Positions 39,311-42,058 of a stretch of 42,058 nt of DNA are shown here, in pieces. The DNA lies in assembly GCA_937871715.1 (NCBI GenBank), contig CALMOE010000233.1:1-42058 (forward strand). The letters are read 5' to 3'. Source of the stretch: an uncultured Geobacter sp. Lineage in GTDB: Bacteria > Desulfobacterota > Desulfuromonadia > Geobacterales > DSM-12255. Position 1 is the stretch's first letter; the number at the start of each line of letters is the position of its first letter. Under the pieces are notes generated by a model. The model had not been told where the DNA came from. It saw nothing but the letters and a program-made list of their open reading frames with translations, and did not search any database. The position numbers and the translations under genes are program-made.

Positions 39311-40558
39311 ATGTCGATTCTCGAAACATTTGACCAGGAAGTAGCCAATGCGATTCGTAACGAAACGGAGCGGCAGGAGTACAATCTGGAGCTGATAGCC
39401 TCGGAAAACTTCGTTTCCGAAGCCGTCATGGAGGCACAGGGGTCCGTGCTCACCAACAAGTACGCCGAGGGGTATCCCGGCAAGCGTTATTACGGTGGCT
39501 GCCACGAGGTAGACGTGGTGGAGAACCTTGCAATCGAACGTGCCAAGGAGCTTTTCGGCGCAGAGCATGCAAATGTACAGCCCCATTCCGGTTCCCAGGC
39601 CAACATGGCAGTCTATTTTGCCGTATGCAAGCCGGGTGATACCATCCTGGGGATGAATCTCGCCCACGGAGGACACCTCACCCACGGCAGCCCTGTCAAT
39701 TTCTCCGGGAAACTTTTCAATATCGTCCCCTACGGGGTTTCCCAGGAGACCGAGACCATCGACTACGAGGAGGTTGAGCGTCTTGCCATGGAGCACAGGC
39801 CGAAGATGATAGTGGTAGGCGCAAGCGCCTACCCGCGAATCATAGACTTTGTCGCCTTCAGGGCTATTGCGGACAAGATCGGCGCAGTTGTCATGGTGGA
39901 CATGGCCCACTTCGCCGGCCTGGTTGCCGCCGGACTACACCCCAGCCCGATCCCTTACGCGGAGTTCGTCACCACCACCACCCACAAGACCCTACGCGGT
40001 CCACGCGGCGGCATGATCCTCTGCAGGGAGGAGTTTGCCAAGACCCTCAACTCCCAGATCTTCCCCGGAATCCAGGGGGGGCCGCTCATGCACGTCATCG
40101 CCGCCAAGGCAGTGGCTTTCAAGGAGGCGCTGCAGCCCGAGTTCAAGCAGTACCAGCAGCAGATCGTCAACAACGCCAAGACCCTTTCCCAGGCCCTGAT
40201 AGCCAAGGGGTTCAAATTAACCAGCGGCGGCACCGACAACCACCTGATGCTGGTCAACTTCTCCGGCACCGATATTACCGGCAAGGCTGCAGAGGAGGCC
40301 TTGGACAAGGCCGGTATCACGGTCAACAAGAATACCGTCCCCTTCGAGACACGCTCCCCATTCGTTACTTCCGGTATCCGCATCGGTACGCCGGCTGCGA
40401 CCTCCCACGGCCTGAAGGAGAAGGAGATGGAACAGGTGGCGACATTCATTGCCGATGCCATCGCCAATATGAACGATGATGATGCCCTCTCCAGGATAAA
40501 GGGGGAGGTTAACGCACTCATGAAGCGCTTCCCTCTCTATGCCCATCGCCTCAAGTAG
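39311..40558 (+). CDS. glyA: Serine hydroxymethyltransferase
   Basis: The 415-aa PLP enzyme converts serine and tetrahydrofolate to glycine and methylene-tetrahydrofolate. The PLP-binding Lys226 is in [51 protein letters not shown] and [13 protein letters not shown] are the family signatures. AAGGGG precedes the ATG. It is flanked by two terminators, so it is probably its own transcript; I saw no clear promoter or riboswitch in the 91 bases between the rpiB terminator and the start. Confidence 0.98.
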   Translation: MSILETFDQEVANAIRNETERQEYNLELIASENFVSEAVMEAQGSVLTNKYAEGYPGKRYYGGCHEVDVVENLAIERAKELFGAEHANVQPHSGSQANMAVYFAVCKPGDTILGMNLAHGGHLTHGSPVNFSGKLFNIVPYGVSQETETIDYEEVERLAMEHRPKMIVVGASAYPRIIDFVAFRAIADKIGAVVMVDMAHFAGLVAAGLHPSPIPYAEFVTTTTHKTLRGPRGGMILCREEFAKTLNSQIFPGIQGGPLMHVIAAKAVAFKEALQPEFKQYQQQIVNNAKTLSQALIAKGFKLTSGGTDNHLMLVNFSGTDITGKAAEEALDKAGITVNKNTVPFETRSPFVTSGIRIGTPAATSHGLKEKEMEQVATFIADAIANMNDDDALSRIKGEVNALMKRFPLYAHRLK

Positions 40559-40580
40559 ATGGCCTGGTTAAGCTTATTTG

Positions 40581-40606
40581 AAGGGCGCCGTAAGGCGCCC
40601 TTTTTT
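40581..40606 (+). terminator. Rho-independent terminator after glyA
   Basis: Nine-base arms AAGGGCGCC (40581-40589) and GGCGCCCTT (40594-40602) around loop GTAA are followed by T to 40606. Confidence 0.93.
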
Positions 40607-40692
40607 CATTGTAAAGCTTGACAGCACGTTTGAATGCCAAGATAATCCGCCTGCTGACTAAATCCATGCAGTTCGTCTCACCGGGAGGAGCC

Positions 40693-42058
40693 ATGAAGAG
40701 ATATGCTGCCGCGCTGTTTTCCCCCATTATCCTCGCTGGCGTTGCCGTTGCCGATAACGCTCCTCTGAATCTCACCCTGAAAGATGCTCTTCGCTACGCG
40801 GTGGAGCGCAATCTCGACCTTAAGGCCGAGTTTTATAATCCTGCCCAGGCGGAATCGGACACCAGGCGAAACCGGGCAATCTATGAGACACACCTGAAGC
40901 TGGACACCTCATATCGGGACTCCTCTAACTTCTCCACTACCAGCAACTCGGAGCTGCAGCAGAAGTCATTTGTTGTGACTCCCGGCGCATACCGTCTTCT
41001 CCCCTCCGGCGGGACAGCGGCGCTTAACTTCCAGAACGCCCTTCAGGACAATAGCGGGGTTGTGCCTGCGGGCAGATACTGGTCTTCGTCCCTTGAGCTC
41101 TCCCTTTCCCAGCCGCTAATGAAAAATTTCGGCAGGGAGGCGACCGAGCTGAACATCCGGGTGGCCGAGTCTGCCAAGGAGGGGGCTCTTAACCACTTGA
41201 AGACTAGAGTCATTGCGACCGTCGCCCAGGTGGCAACCGAGTATTACCGCCTGGGAAGCCTGCAGGAGGACCTGGCCTCCAGGCAAGTTTCCCTGCAGCT
41301 TGCCCAGAAGATCCTCGCCGACACCGAAGCGCGGGTCAAGGCGGGCGTCATGCCGGCCATGGAGATTCTCAACGCCCTGTACGGGGTCTCATCCCGGGAG
41401 AAGGAGCTGATCGACGCCGAAAGGGGGGGCAGCGACCAGATGGATCTCATCAGGACACTCTTGCAGCTGGAGGGTGGCGGTTCGATCACTGCTGTGGACA
41501 AGCCGGAGCGCACCACATACGCTCTGAACGAGGACGATGCTGTAAGAAGGGCTCTGGCCAGCAGGCCGGAGCTGGACGAGCTGGCCAGCCAGCTGAAGGC
41601 ATACGAAATTCAGGAGAGGGTGGCCATGAACCGGACCCGGCCGGATCTGAACCTCCTTGCCTCTGCGGCAGTGACCGGCTCCGGGAGCAGGCTTGGACGG
41701 GACATGGGGCGGACCGGCTCCATGGATTACCCTGTGTGGAGCATCGGCATGCAGTTTGACCAACCCCTGGGGAATCAGACGGCTGAGAACGACTACATCA
41801 AGAGCCGTCTCAGGACCGAGCAGCTTAAAGTGCAGATCGCCAGCCTCCAGGCCTCAATAGCCAACGAGGTGCGGGGGGCGGTGCGTGGAGTGAACTCCAG
41901 CTACAAGCAGCTCGATGTTACCGACCGTGCCCGCGCCTATGCCGAGGAGCGGCTAAGGGCCTACATGAAGAAGCTTGAGGTCGGCCTGGCGACCAACAAG
42001 GATCTGCTGGACGTGGAGAACGACCTGGCCGCCGCAAGGAGCGGCCAGATCAAGGCCC
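40693..42058 (+). CDS. TolC-family outer-membrane efflux protein (3' truncated)
   Basis: The frame opens at ATG 40693, preceded by GGGAGGAG at good spacing, and runs off the window after about 455 codons. It has a signal peptide of about 20 residues (ending AGVAVA), then NLTLKDALRYAVERNLDLKAE, the usual start of a TolC-type OEP repeat. Further on are SLELSLSQPLMKNFG, a long alpha-hairpin (ATVAQVATEYYRLGSLQEDLASRQVSLQLAQKIL) and the second-half equivalents WSIGMQFDQPLGNQTAEN and YMKKLEVGLATNKDLLDVENDL. It forms trimeric exit ducts for RND pumps or type I secretion. Partner genes would lie beyond the window. The final OEP part is missing only because of the window edge. Confidence 0.92.
   Translation, partial: MKRYAAALFSPIILAGVAVADNAPLNLTLKDALRYAVERNLDLKAEFYNPAQAESDTRRNRAIYETHLKLDTSYRDSSNFSTTSNSELQQKSFVVTPGAYRLLPSGGTAALNFQNALQDNSGVVPAGRYWSSSLELSLSQPLMKNFGREATELNIRVAESAKEGALNHLKTRVIATVAQVATEYYRLGSLQEDLASRQVSLQLAQKILADTEARVKAGVMPAMEILNALYGVSSREKELIDAERGGSDQMDLIRTLLQLEGGGSITAVDKPERTTYALNEDDAVRRALASRPELDELASQLKAYEIQERVAMNRTRPDLNLLASAAVTGSGSRLGRDMGRTGSMDYPVWSIGMQFDQPLGNQTAENDYIKSRLRTEQLKVQIASLQASIANEVRGAVRGVNSSYKQLDVTDRARAYAEERLRAYMKKLEVGLATNKDLLDVENDLAAARSGQIKA

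Noticed and set aside
39287-39910. A 207-codon minus-strand frame opposite glyA
   Set aside because: Antisense shadow of a highly conserved gene with no motif of its own.

Overview
The window reads as a chromosomal segment of a Geobacter-type bacterium (Desulfuromonadia/Geobacterales). The reasons are multihaem c-type cytochromes next to an atypical type II secretion / type IV pilus-like machine, a sigma54-type response regulator, an outer-membrane-rich gene content, and the yceD-rpmF-plsX-fabH-fabD-fabZ-fabG-acpP-fabF-rpiB-glyA order typical of that group. This assignment is by recognition, not by a database search. No insertion sequence, prophage, CRISPR array or plasmid-type gene was seen.

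Layout. (1) 1-4746: the 3' part of a TonB-dependent receptor, a periplasmic ABC-type substrate-binding protein and a membrane histidine kinase, nearly fused on the + strand. A sigma54 response regulator converges on the kinase and overlaps its 3' end. (2) 4936-5051: tRNA-Asp(GTC) with its own promoter and terminator. (3) 5122-23814: one compact 19-gene + strand run with almost no gaps, ending in a clear terminator. Its order is glycosyltransferase, 60-aa membrane protein, NHL lipoprotein, tetrahaem cytochrome, (7+1)-haem cytochrome, GspF, GspE, PilM-, PilN-, PilO- and PilP-like proteins, TPR-secretin-cohesin, two pseudopilins, FtsE, FtsX, an EnvC-like degenerate LytM protein, a CtpA protease, and a secreted cohesin/dockerin-like protein. 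It resembles the Oxp-type atypical type II system of Geobacter sulfurreducens, recalled from memory. (4) 23791-30463: housekeeping genes: a PHP phosphoesterase, endonuclease III, a beta-hydroxyacid dehydrogenase, EttA, a YibQ-like deacetylase-fold protein, and a ParA-like ATPase with an unrecognised C-terminal half. (5) 30493-31808: a minus-strand block of tRNA-His, tRNA-Met, terminator, rluB, tRNA-Leu, terminator, driven by a consensus promoter. (6) 31951-39219: yceD-rpmF and the fatty-acid synthesis cluster behind a consensus sigma70 promoter, with an internal terminator between acpP and fabF. (7) 39311-42058: glyA, then the 5' part of a TolC-family outer-membrane protein that runs off the window.

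The most interesting part is region 3. Extracellular-type cytochromes, an envelope-spanning secretion machine, and the FtsEX/EnvC/Ctp peptidoglycan-remodelling set sit in one apparent transcription unit. The secretin carries a C-terminal cohesin-like module. The last gene encodes a secreted protein with another cohesin-like module and a single dockerin-type calcium loop. A plausible but untested model is that the secretin and this protein dock to each other at the outer membrane, while FtsEX-EnvC opens the cell wall for the machine.
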